Source: Amyelois transitella (taxonomy: Eukaryota; Arthropoda; Insecta; Lepidoptera; Pyralidae). From it: a stretch of DNA of 64,000 nt. The notes below the pieces were generated by a model. That model was not told where the DNA came from and searched no databases. It was given only the letters and a program-made list of their open reading frames with translations. The stretch covers positions 7,998,001 through 8,062,000 of the forward strand of contig NC_083536.1 in NCBI RefSeq assembly GCF_032362555.1, written 5' to 3'. This document shows positions 20,235 to 30,617 of this stretch, piece by piece. A program made the position numbers and the translations under genes. Positions within the stretch are counted from its first letter, which is position 1; the number at the start of each line of letters is the position of its first letter.

Positions 20235-22107
20235 GTACGTCAATGTTTCCTACCCTTGAGCAAGCTGCATATAGCTGACCGTGAGAGAAGCAGGGTTCTT
20301 TGAGGTTAATGCCACAATACTTTAAAGTTTATCCTTGCGCTTTGTTAATTGTAAAACTAAAAGCTAATTTAATTGGAAATTGCAGTCTTTTAAATTGAAA
20401 TGGCAATTCAGAAGAGATCAGTGGTATTCTAGGTATAAATACTGTTTGTCCTTTGTTCTTTCCAGAAATAAGATAAGCTTCAATAATATTATTCGATAGC
20501 TGTTTTACGATCATTCTCGTTCCATTACATAGTTTTGGAGAGCTGAGATTTCTAAGTAGTATGATTGGAGATCCAATTTTGAGACGAAGGCAGTATAATG
20601 GCATTCCTGGTACTTGTAAAGAGTTCAGAAATTCTGTAGGGAAGTTGACACTTTCCTCACTGGATACCATCGTGTCCATCGATTTTTATATTCTCTCTTC
20701 ACCAGGTATTTTCTTTAGAATATTGAAATTGATATCGTCAACAACATTATTTTTAGTGGCCAAAATTGCTCTGAAATAACTACTCTACGTTGGTATAGTT
20801 TTGAACAATATTTGGATAAATTTTGTCGATTAGATCGTTTTCAGTAGTGGCTATGTTATAGAAATCACTATTGAGTTCAATGAGGCCGGTCGTTTGGTTA
20901 GTAGGATATGTATCTTCACCTATTTGTAAAAGTATTTTAGTAAAATGTGCTGTTGTTTCATCTTTTGATAATTCAACTGTCATGTTTTTTGTTAATTGCA
21001 GTATTTGTACTTGTGACCAGAGATGTGACTTTTTTAAGCATGCATTGATTTGGTCTGCTGGTGTTGACTTGGGAATAACTGGAAGTGTTTGTCGAAAATC
21101 TCCCGACAGTATGAGTAGAGCTCCTCCCATTATTTCAGAGTTTTTTCGCAATTCTTGTAATGTTCTGTCCATTGCTTCAAGTGATTTTTATGGGCCATGG
21201 TGCATTCATCCCATAAGATAACTTTAGCTTGTTTTAGACATTGACCCCGTCCAGATTTTCCTGAGATTTTACATACCGGGAATTGTTGTTCTGCTTTATT
21301 CAACGGTAGTTGTAAAGCAGAATGGGCAGTTCGTCCTTCTTCCATAAGTGTGGCTGCAATGCCGGATGATGCTAGTGCCAGTGCGATGTGTTTTTTAACA
21401 CGTATTTCTGCCAGTATTAGATTTAGTAGAAACGTTTTACCGGTGCCTCCTGGTGCGTCTAAATAAATAATTCCACCAGTGTTGTTAATTATTCGGTCCA
21501 TTATAACGTTGTAAACTTTTTTTTGATTGTCATTGAGGAGTGGTTTGTTGTGAGCAATGTATTCAAGCAGTTTATTGATGTTGTAGCTTTTTTCCTTTGT
21601 AATTTCGTAGTTTAACACACTGAAAGCATTTCTTTGTGGTGCTGGCATTCCAAGTTCTACTAAAGCCTGGTTATTTATTGCTAAACATTTATCTTCTAAG
21701 CGAATGAGTGTTTCATTGAAGATGTCATCATTGAATTCTATAGTCAGTTCTGGATTAGTTTGTCGGATTTGGTACAATACATATATACTCCTCTTGAAAG
21801 CGTCCCATAGTCGTTTTGGGTTTGATGGGTTACATGTTGTTAGAATTATGGCGAATAACTCCCGAAGTTATTCAGCTGAAGCTGTGAGTGTAGCTTCTTG
21901 TAGTGTTAATTCCCAGTGATTATCGTTTTCCAATAATCCTAAGCGTTGACATGCTTCTCTGTACGTCTGACATAGGTAGCCGTTAATAGTCCTTAGATCT
22001 GTGAAACTTGTTGGTCCCCGTATTTCGTGTAACAACATCCGGAGATAGAAACATTCGGCATTGTTTGGATGTACAGTGTATACTCGACCTATTGTGTCAG
22101 CTTTCAT
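20235..22107 (-). pseudogene. Helitron Pif1-type helicase region
   Basis: Minus-strand frames encode the helicase half of a RepHel protein. From N to C: NKPLLNDNQKKVYN, then Walker A YLDAPGGTGKTFLLN (near 21460), motif Ia ALASSGIAATLMEEGRTAHS, motif II VILWDECTMAHK (near 21215), motif III GALLILSGDFRQTLPVI (near 21100), [10 protein letters not shown], motif V FTINKAQG (near 20335) and motif VI SHGQLYAACSRVGN (near 20265). Stops or frameshifts lie near 21170, 20780 and 20330 (a TAA straight after KAQG). The helicase would unwind DNA 5' to 3' during rolling-circle transposition. It continues upstream into the Rep domain. Confidence 0.85.
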
Positions 22108-22137
22108 GATTTCTGGATGACCCTCCTCTGGTATTCC

Positions 22138-23934
22138 TTATTTTCGTCGTTGAAAAATTTTCCTTGTTTTGTCCCACGTATAATAAATAGGGACGTCAAC
22201 ATACAGTAATGTCTTTGCGAATGAATCCGTTTGGCACAGTTGGAAAAAAGCTGTTAATGTTGTGTTCTCAGGTGGTTCGCTTGCAATTTTTCTAGCCGAC
22301 TCTCTTGTGAAGTAAACTCTTTGTCCATTCTCCAAATGTACTGCTAGATGCTGCACAGCTGGTTCGCGTTCATGTATGGGAAAACTAAAAATCCTCCATG
22401 CTGCTTCGTTACTGTTGATGTATCTTCCCATTTGGTACATGAGAATCTCATCATTTCTGTTATTTTGTTCGCTATTTTGGACTATTTGAAATACTGCCAT
22501 ACACTACCTTTGTTTACGTACTTACATATGTATTTAATAGATTTTACTGAATTGCAGTATTCAACGTTTATGTGAACTTGGAACATTTTCGAAAGTAGTG
22601 GGTTATATGGTACTTACCCATTGGTTATCTATTTCCAGTTCGTCTTTGCCTTGTATTCGTATTTTTGCTGTGAAGCTACTTTTTTCGGTGATCGACTTCT
22701 ATATTTGGGATAACCGTCTTCTTCAGTTTTTGTATCATCCAAGTGTGGTTTTGGAAATTTTTTATACATTTTCCATCACTCATGCATGGTGCATTGAAGT
22801 TTAATGTTTAATCCACATGGTCCGTGAATCATGTTTTTCACTACTATGTTGTACAGTTCCGGATCTTTTTGTGGATCGGGAAATTCGGCTTGGATGATTT
22901 TGTCAATATCCGTGGGATAAATTTTATCGTGTAGCCATATGAGATTGTGTGAGTGAGGTAATCCTCGTTTTTGCCACTCAATTGTATACATCAAGCATCG
23001 AACGGTTCCAAAGATGTGGTATTTTGTGATGACTTCAATAAATCTTTTTTGTTTTTGTCGAAAAACTCGGGCTATTATGTCGTGTCGATCCATGGAGGTT
23101 TGTCCGTATTTTAGTTGTTCTTTGATGTCTGGCCATGATGAGTTGCATGTAAATGTTATGAAGAGATCAGGTCGTCCATATTTTCTTACGTAAGTCATGG
23201 CATCTTGAGTATATTCGTGCATATGTCTTGGACTTCCTGTGTATGATGAAGGTAATATTACCATTGTTCCAATGCTTATGATTGCGTCTCGAAGATGGAT
23301 GTATTCTTCTGTGCGTAGTTTCTTCTGATTCAGTCTTATGTAAAGCATCCGTTCTGCTTCTATTTTTGCGTACATATCTACCAGAAATTGTTAAAATAAA
23401 CGGCGAGTGTTGAGTATGTGACTGTATATTTCATTGTCTCTGATCATTAAGCGGTAAGCATAGAACTCCTTGGAAGTGACTTTTTTGTTTGTTTCTATGC
23501 CTGTTTCAGGATGCACTTGTTTTATATTGAAATGGTATCCGTCCTCTCCGTGCAGAAATATTAATGGATATTGAAGAGCATCATAGGAACGGTGTGTCTC
23601 TGCAATGCCTTTTCCTCTTCGTTGTACAATTATGCCACGGCTTGTATTTTCATTGTCTACAATTACGATGGCAACTTTATCTATCTAAGGTGCATTAAAT
23701 CTACGTTCGTGCTCTCCAGGTGGTCTTTTATCGGCTCGAATTACAATTTCATAGTCATCAGAAATCATGCGGTCTAATGTTGTTTTGAATATGTAAATCA
23801 TTTGATTGTATTTGTGTAAGATCTTCTGTACATTTCGGATTATTTCGCGACTCAATCCATTAAAATTTGTGCATCGTTGATTAATTTCTTGTTCTCATTT
23901 CCGATGAAATATACTTGCAGAAATTTATAGTCTT
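22138..23934 (-). pseudogene. Helitron Rep (HUH nuclease) region
   Basis: The open part at 22776-23375 (minus) contains GRPDLFITFTCNSSWPDI and RGLPHSHNLIWL, the latter being the HUH motif (H-S-H) that holds the metal in the Helitron Rep nuclease. A further open part at 22138-22500 belongs to the Rep-helicase linker (FFQLCQTDSFAKTLLYVDVP). Upstream of 23375 the reading is broken by many stops but keeps traces such as KFLQVYFIGNENK next to the LTR element at 23935. The catalytic YxxxY tyrosines would lie near 22780-22860 and could not be confirmed. The region joins the N-terminal part at 29011-29604 once the LTR element is removed. Confidence 0.8.
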
Positions 23935-24432
23935 TGTAGCTGTCTGTGGGTATGCCGGAATAAAAACGTCTATATCCACGCAAATACACTTTAATGGACA
24001 CACGTACAGTTTATAGAAATAAAGAAGGAGCACAGAGAAAAGAAAGATAGTCCAAGCGAAACACAAGAAGCAGGGATAGAAAGTTCTTAAACACAAAACA
24101 AGCAAATTAGCGATTCACGTAAGACGCGATACAATGGCAAGCGACGTGAGGTCTGCGGTGCATAGGTGAATCATAACTAGTAAGGTATCGGCCGGCCGAC
24201 CGTGTCCGGCGCATCATAGGTACTCGTAGCTATACAGCTATGATGCGTTATCCTTGCATTAGTTTGCCGCCCGGCTTTGCGTGTCGATTATATTTTGTAA
24301 ATGTGTAAATATAAATTAATATATAAGTTGTAAATAATATGTAATTAGAAAATATTATTAAATACTATAAATTATATTAATATATAGGTAATTATTATAT
24401 AAATAATGATAAATAGAAATAGGTTCCCTACA
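23935..24432 (-). repeat. 3' LTR of the CsRn1-type element
   Basis: Starts TGTAGCTGTCTGTGGG and ends GGTTCCCTACA in plus orientation. It differs from the other LTR near 24072 (A versus T) and 24194 (A versus G). Short ORFs inside it are repeated in the other LTR and are not genes. Confidence 0.93.
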
Positions 24433-24455
24433 TCACTCCCCTCCAGAGACCGTGT

Positions 24456-27400
24456 CTACGGGCGATAATAATCTGGGAAGTGTACTTTTCTCCCCGAACG
24501 CGTTGTTCGTGAGACAGGGGTGTCGGGAATAACGGGAATGTCGGGAATTTCCCGGACTTCAGGATCTGAAGGAGCGGGGGATGGTAAATCTTGGGTTGAG
24601 TCGTCGGACAGTATGTAGGCTGGTTTCAGGCGGTCTACGCTTACTGTCGTCTCTTTCCCTTTTAACCTAATCCTAAAAAATTTGGCACTTCTCTTCAGAA
24701 CTTCGTGTGGCCCTGTATAAGCAGGCTGAAGTGAGCCACGCAACATGTCTTCCCGAAGAAATACATGGCTGCAAGTGGCGAGGTCTTTGAAAACGAAAGT
24801 TCTGTGAGATGAGTGGTGCTGAGGGGGAACGGGACGTACATTCTCGGCGAAAGACTTCATGCGAGCTGAGAAGTCGGTGATGTCGGTTGTGTAACCGGTG
24901 ACGTTGTGACCGAAAAATTCACCAGGGAGGCGAAGTGGTTCGCCATATACCAACTCAGCTGATGAGCTTTGGAGGTCTTCCTTAAAGGCGCTCCTGATGC
25001 CAAGGAGAACAAATGGTAGGGTCTCCGTCCAGTTGAGACTTGCGTGACATGTGATGGCTGCCTTCAGCTGCCGGTGGAAGCGCTCAACCAAGCCATTGCA
25101 TTGTGGGTGGTATGCCGTGGTCTTCCGATGATCGAAACCAATGGATTTCGACAGCTGCTGGAATAGCGCTGACAGGAACTGTCGTCCGCGGTCGGTAACG
25201 ATCTCGGTGGGACAGCCGTATCGGGATACCCAACAAGCTACAAACGCTTTGGCCACTGTTTCGGCGGTAATATCGGTAAGCGGCACAGCTTCAGGCCATC
25301 GCGTAAAGCGATCGACGAGTGTGAGACAATACCGATATTCACCGTCAGGGGGTAGTGGGCCGACGAGGTCCAAATGGACATGTTTGAATCGCGCTGAAGG
25401 TAAATCATGCGTACCTATAGGTGACGCGACGTGCCTGTTTACCTTCGAGCGCTGGCATGCCAAACATGCCTTTGTCTACTCTCGGCAGTTTTTCCGCATC
25501 AGTGGCCAGACAAATCGTTGTGCAACGAGCTTGGCTGTGGCATTAGCACCGGGATGTGAAAGCGAATGAAGGCAGTCGAAAACTTGTCGACGCAGTGCCT
25601 TGGGAACAAAGGGCCTGGGGGCCGGTGTACTGACGTCGCAGTACAGTTCAGTACGACTTCCAGGTACGTTCATTTTCTGGAGGCGTAAAGACGTTATGCC
25701 TTGAAGGTGTTCTGATAGCTCGGGGTCTGTGGCTTGGAGTTTGGCCATGACTTCGAGATCTACGGGTATATGCAGTTCACAAATGCGGGAAAGCGTGTCG
25801 GCAACGACGTTGTCCTTGCCAGAGATGTGACGCACATCCGTTGTGAACTGCGAAATGAAATCGAGATGTCTATACTGACGTGGCGAACAGTTACTTTTCC
25901 GCTCGTGGAAAGCGTAACATAATGGCTTATGATCAGTATAGACTGTGAAGTCAGTGGCCTCCAGCATATGTCGAAAGTATTTGATACTCTCGTATATTGC
26001 AAGGAGCTCACGATCATATGGAGAGTATTTGACTTGTGACGGGCTCAACTTGCGTGAGAAAAACGCCAGTGGCTGCCAGTCACCATCCTTTAGCTGCTGC
26101 AGGACTCCACCTATCGCTGTATCTGAGGCGTCAGTGACGAGTCCCAGTCTAGCTTGGGAATCAGGATGGGCCAAAAGAGCAGCGTCACAAAGGCTCCTTT
26201 TGCACGCTTCAAAGGCATCCCAAGCGGTACCTGTTATGGCGACAGGGTGAGAAGCTTTGATCGACCCAGTGAGTAAGGCATTCAGAGGAGCTTGAATCTG
26301 GGCAGCGTTGGGCAAAAATCGCCTGTAAAAATTTATCATGCCCAGGAATCGCCTGAGTTCTCTGGCTGTCTTAGGCACTGGGAAATCAGCTAGGGCCTTC
26401 ACTTTGCTGTCAAGTGGTTTGGTGCCGCTCTCAGATATGGTGTATCCGAGGAATGTTACTTCAGGTGCACCGAAAATGCACTTATTAGTGTTGATAAGTA
26501 CACCATAGGCCTTCATCCGGGTGAAGAGTTGGCGTAGGTGACCTTCGTGTTCGGTCTGGGTTTTGCTGAATATGAGGAAATCGTCCAAATATGGGTAGCA
26601 AAAGTCCAGGCCGCGGGTCATTTCATCAACAAACCGTTGAAAAGTTTGCCCGGCATTACGCAACCCGAAGGTCATATAGGGAAACTCGAAAAGTCCGAAC
26701 GGTGTGGAAATTGCGGTTTTCGATATATCGGCTTGAGCGACTAGGATGAAATGATAGGCTTTTACTAGGTCGACGACAGAAAAGTACTTACATCCAGCGA
26801 GGGAGTGGGAAAAATCATGTATATGACGGATAGGGTATTTGTCCGGTATAGTTCTGGCGTTCAAAAGCCTATAATCGCCACAGGGGCGCCACCCGTTATC
26901 CTTTTTAGGAACGAGGTGTAGGGGTGATGCCCATTGGCTATCGGACGGGCGCGCGATACCGTTAGCAACCATAGCATCGAACTCTGTCTTTGCTATTTTC
27001 AGTTTGTCTGGTGCTAATCGGCGGGGTGAGCATGAGACTGGGGGTCCAGGAGTGGTTCTTATATGGTGTGTGGTGTTATGCTTGACGATATCCGGAATAC
27101 CAGCGGGTCGTGTTATTTCCGGAAATTCGGATAAAATGGCATGATAACTACTGTTACCACCAGTTGAGATTTTTACGCTGGACACCAGGGTGCTACGGGT
27201 GGCTACTCTAGTAACAGTGCTGACATTGGTTAGGCTATCGATTAACTTTTGGTTCCTGATATCAACGGTAAGTTGGTAAAATGATAAAAAATCTACGCCA
27301 ATGATAGGTTTTGTAACGTCAGCAACCACGAAGCGCCATGGGAAATTCCGGCGTAAACCTAAATTTAAGTTTAGCTGTATATAGCCATAAGTGTCGATAG

Positions 27401-27623
27401 CCGAACCATTGGCAGCACTCAATTGATAGTCGGACTTAGCACGGGTACGGTGCTCTCTAAGTGCAAAAATAGGGTACACACATATATCACTACCAGTGTC
27501 TATTAAATAGTCTATGTTGCTCGAGCGATCCTTAACGAAAAGGCGACCGGTGTGAATCTGGCAGTCGTCCGTCGCCATCACTAACTGCCGGGAAGGTTTC
27601 CCGATTCGAAACGGAAGTCGCAC
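24456..27623 (-). pseudogene. Pol polyprotein: protease, RT, RNase H, integrase, with one in-frame stop
   Basis: This is open on the minus strand from the gag overlap (27623) to 24456 except for a TAG at 25478-25476, where tryptophan or glutamine may once have stood. Domains in order: protease ([24 protein letters not shown]); RT ([50 protein letters not shown], catalytic [12 protein letters not shown]); RNase H ([37 protein letters not shown]); the H2C2 domain ([15 protein letters not shown] then CLACQRSK, across the stop); integrase core ([41 protein letters not shown]) with D, D and E present; and a C-terminal domain with [15 protein letters not shown]. There is no ATG at the 5' end, so expression should need a ribosomal frameshift from gag. 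Confidence 0.9.
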
Positions 27624-28477
27624 GGTTTCACACAGTATTTCGCGTTAGATCCGTGTTTATGATGATACCAACAGACTGGAAAGCGCCGATAGTTGGATTT
27701 GGACCTCTGAGTACGCGATGACGATCCGCTGCGTGACCTGGGTCGATGGCCTCGCTCCCGTTGACGCGGCTGTCGGCTGATTTGCATCTGGAGCGCGCTG
27801 ACCTGCTTTGACAACTGCGCCACCTGCTGTGTTAGGAGATCGACCGATGATGACGGTGCTGACGACGACGTGGCGGCTACTTGCTGTGTCGGAGTCGCTA
27901 TGTCGTGCACACGATCGGCTAGTTCCGCGAGAGCGTCCAGAGACAGCGAGGGTTGCGAAGCGATGATCGGCTGCAATCCCGTGGGTAACCTGCTAGTCCA
28001 GATCGTCTTCAAAAAGTCGTCAGGTATGGCTGGTCCAGCGAGATGTTGCAGGTGCCGGAGAAACTGCGACGGCTTGCGTGTGCCAAGCTGCTCGTGCATC
28101 AGTAGCTGCTTCACCTTATTTTCGCGCGACACAGACAAACGCTTAATCAGCTCGGACTTCAGGCGCGCGTAGTCAGCTGGACCGGTGAGAATATCCTCTA
28201 CTTCGGCTGCATACTGTCTATCCAGCGTTGCAAGGACGTGGTAGAATTTGGTTCGGTCGTCAGTTATCCTCATTATGGCAAACTGTCCTTCCACTTGAGC
28301 GAACCATATGGCAGGTTTCTCGGGCCAAAACGAAGGAATTTTCATATGGCCAGGCGCTGAGGGTAGAAATACAGGCGCCGCTGTGCTTGCTGCGTCCTCA
28401 AATTTCGACGCCGCCGTCTTATCTTGCTTCTTGGCATTGGTACGTACAGTCACGTTGTCGCTGTCCGAATCCGACAT
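27581..28477 (-). CDS. Gag of the CsRn1-type element
   Basis: I start at ATG 28477 (MSDSDSDN). The protein has the conserved Gag block [19 protein letters not shown] and [20 protein letters not shown], a Gln-rich coiled segment ([20 protein letters not shown]), a basic Arg/Ser stretch, and the atypical knuckle [14 protein letters not shown] followed by PC. This C-H-C-C type of arrangement is the mark of CsRn1/Kabuki Gag rather than the CCHC knuckle. The ORF looks complete (about 298 aa) and overlaps pol by about 40 nt. It would form the particle that packages RNA with the tRNA-Trp primer. Confidence 0.85.
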   Translation of the reverse strand: MSDSDSDNVTVRTNAKKQDKTAASKFEDAASTAAPVFLPSAPGHMKIPSFWPEKPAIWFAQVEGQFAIMRITDDRTKFYHVLATLDRQYAAEVEDILTGPADYARLKSELIKRLSVSRENKVKQLLMHEQLGTRKPSQFLRHLQHLAGPAIPDDFLKTIWTSRLPTGLQPIIASQPSLSLDALAELADRVHDIATPTQQVAATSSSAPSSSVDLLTQQVAQLSKQVSALQMQISRQPRQRERGHRPRSRSGSSSRTQRSKSNYRRFPVCWYHHKHGSNAKYCVKPCDFRFESGNLPGS

Positions 28478-28512
28478 TTTCTCCAAATTCCGTGTCCTTA
28501 GGGGTCACCAGT

Positions 28513-29010
28513 TGTAGCTGTCTGTGGGTATGCCGGAATAAAAACGTCTATATCCACGCAAATACACTTTAATGGACACACGTACAGTTTATAGAAATAA
28601 AGAAGGAGCACAGAGAAAAGAAAGATAGTCCAAGCGAAACACAAGAAGCAGGGATAGATAGTTCTTAAACACAAAACAAGCAAATTAGCGATTCACGTAA
28701 GACGCGATACAATGGCAAGCGACGTGAGGTCTGCGGTGCATAGGTGAATCATAACTAGTAAGGTATCGGCCGGCCGGCCGTGTCCGGCGCATCATAGGTA
28801 CTCGTAGCTATACAGCTATGATGCGTTATCCTTGCATTAGTTTGCCGCCCGGCTTTGCGTGTCGATTATATTTTGTAAATGTGTAAATATAAATTAATAT
28901 ATAAGTTGTAAATAATATGTAATTAGAAAATATTATTAAATACTATAAATTATATTAATATATAGGTAATTATTATATAAATAATGATAAATAGAAATAG
29001 GTTCCCTACA
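28513..29010 (-). repeat. 5' LTR of the CsRn1-type element
   Basis: Same length as 23935-24432. In minus orientation it supplies the promoter; GTCTT duplicates flank the element on the outside. Confidence 0.93.
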
Positions 29011-29604
29011 GTCTTCTTTAGGCATTGGCAGTAACGATCCTATTTTGTGATAAATTTGCCCCTGAATTGAAAATACATATTCAAATTCATTTCTATTAGT
29101 GTTGGTCGAAGTAACTCCGAAAGAAGTCATTTGGAAGCAGGAGTTATATGATCTTATATTTTGAAGAAAGTGTTTTGATTCTAGTGTTTCCCCGGTCATG
29201 TAATGTAGAAATTCCTGCGGAGGTGCTTCCAGTGGTGGTAGTCAAATTTTTCCATTCATGCAACAGAGACCTGGTGTTTCTTTACTGAATTTTTTCGCGT
29301 GGCAAAATTGGCAAATGTTATTCATTTTTCCGATCACAACATGTTTATGATTGTAATATTTTTTCGTTGGGTCGTAGTGGAATGCTACCTTTGTTAAATT
29401 ATCTTTTAAAATTCTCGATTCTTCTACACTTTCATTCTCTTTCCTTTCTTCACTTTTTGTGCTTCTCAGAGTTCTCATCCTGGTTCGTTGATTTTGTAAA
29501 CGTGCTTCGCGCTCTTCTTCCGTTTGATTTCTTCGATGTTTTTTTGTTTCCGCCGTTTCGCAGCAGAACTGGCAAGATCTCCTCCTCTTTTACGTCTAGG
29601 CATT
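29011..29604 (-). pseudogene. Helitron Rep N-terminal region
   Basis: On the minus strand ATG at 29604 opens MPRRKRGGDLASSAAKRRK, a basic start typical of RepHel proteins. A frameshift near 29540 leads to LQNQRTRMRTLRSTKSEERK, and then the cysteine-rich NICQFCHAKKFSKETPGLCC. A TGA interrupts at 29242, after which LPPLEAPPQEF and YNSCFQMTSFGV continue to PMPKED at the LTR element. The next residues in the Helitron (YKFLQVYF) lie at about 23934, so the insertion restores cleanly. The cysteine pairs suggest a zinc-finger in the RepHel N-terminus. Confidence 0.75.
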
Positions 29605-30548
29605 GTTTTCTGTAAAATATAAATTGAATAAACATTTTATAGACAAACAATTAAAATAAAAAGAAAAACAATCATTAGAATTAATTAAAGACACAATTAA
29701 TTATTTTTTCAAAAATAATAAATATAAATAATTAATAATCAAACTGAGAACTTTCTTTTTTTAAAGTCTGTTAAAAATACTTACATTTGGTATTTCACAA
29801 TAAAGGCTCACAGACGACTTTTTTCTTCTTAGAATTAATTAAACACACTATTAAAAATACTGACACGTGATACTTCAAAATAAATGCTCACAGATAACTT
29901 TTTTCATTTCCTTTCGCAATCGCTTTCAAAATCGAACTAACTCTAGCGGGTGATACCGGGCCCTTATATATTCAGAGAGCTGGGCTCTAGGATATTCGGA
30001 AAAGTTCGAGAATATATGTTCTTTTACACCTTCTAGAATATACTCGACATTATTATCCGCCGTAATAATAAGTTCCGCAGCTATAGCATAAGTAGTAAAG
30101 GCGCGAAATTTGAAAACTTAAATTTCAAATTATTTTCAGAATTAATAATTAATAATTTGAATATCTAAATTTATCCGCTTCAACTCCAAAATAAAAGCTA
30201 CCTAATGCTGTATAAATACACAAAATTTAATAACTTTATTATAGAAACAATTGTAATTTAAGACTTTGTTGAAATTGGAATTTTAAATTTTGCGCCATTG
30301 CTACACATGCTGTAATTGCTCGCAGCGCCTTTCGAAACGCAACTCAAATAATCGTTGTTCTGAATAAAGTTCAACTACTCGACAACAGATGGCGCCACTA
30401 CTTCACTTAATTTTCAAAGTTAAGGAATTGGAAAAGCCCTTATATCTTTAAAAATACGCCCTTTAAGTTAAAACGGGAACTTTCTTGTTCGAGGGGGGAT
30501 AAAGGGCTATTGCACTATATTAGTCCCTTTATCGTATCGGGAATCCTT
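29605..30548. other. AT-rich interval upstream of the Helitron ORF
   Basis: No ORF. There is a diverged tandem repeat (about 29775-29815 and 29855-29905, both containing AATAAA.GCTCACAGA), the promoter-like block at 29930-30045, and one more possible heat-shock dimer GAACTTTC at 30477-30484. The 5' TC end of the Helitron could not be located. Confidence 0.45.
29930..30045 (-). promoter_or_regulatory. Heat-shock-like promoter upstream of the Helitron ORF
   Basis: Read on the minus strand there are two TTCnnGAA dimers (TTCTAGAA at 30031-30038 and TTCTCGAA at 30005-30012), with another GAA at 29999 slightly out of phase. Next comes a TATA box TATATAAGGG at about 29973-29964 and an initiator-like TTAGT near 29937. 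The order and spacing (HSEs about 30-70 bp upstream of TATA) resemble Hsp promoters. The first ATG of the Helitron ORF is about 330 bp downstream. Heat-shock control is inferred, not shown. Confidence 0.55.
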
Positions 30549-30617
30549 TTTTTTATCGGCACACACATTTTATCAACTTAGTTTTATTATATATAATGAT
30601 TATAGGATACTATATAT

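Larger units (their letters stand above)
23935..29010 (-). mobile_element. CsRn1/Kabuki-type Ty3 LTR retrotransposon, nearly intact
   Basis: Two 498-bp LTRs (23935-24432, 28513-29010) with TG...CA ends are flanked by the exact 5-bp duplication GTCTT (23930-23934 and 29011-29015). By eye they differ at two positions, indicating a recent insertion. On the minus strand the sequence after the 5' LTR reads TGGTGACCCC, complementary to the 3' end of tRNA-Trp, the primer used by the CsRn1 clade. A purine tract (GGAGGGGAGTGA) precedes the 3' LTR. Gag and pol overlap in different frames. The host site is the N-terminal part of the Helitron Rep ORF. Confidence 0.93.

Noticed and set aside
23881..24105. 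Small ORFs repeated at 28498-28683
   Set aside because: They are the two LTRs of the CsRn1-type element and simply repeat LTR sequence.
29930..30045. A host heat-shock gene
   Set aside because: No Hsp coding sequence follows on either strand; the next ORF is the Helitron RepHel start.
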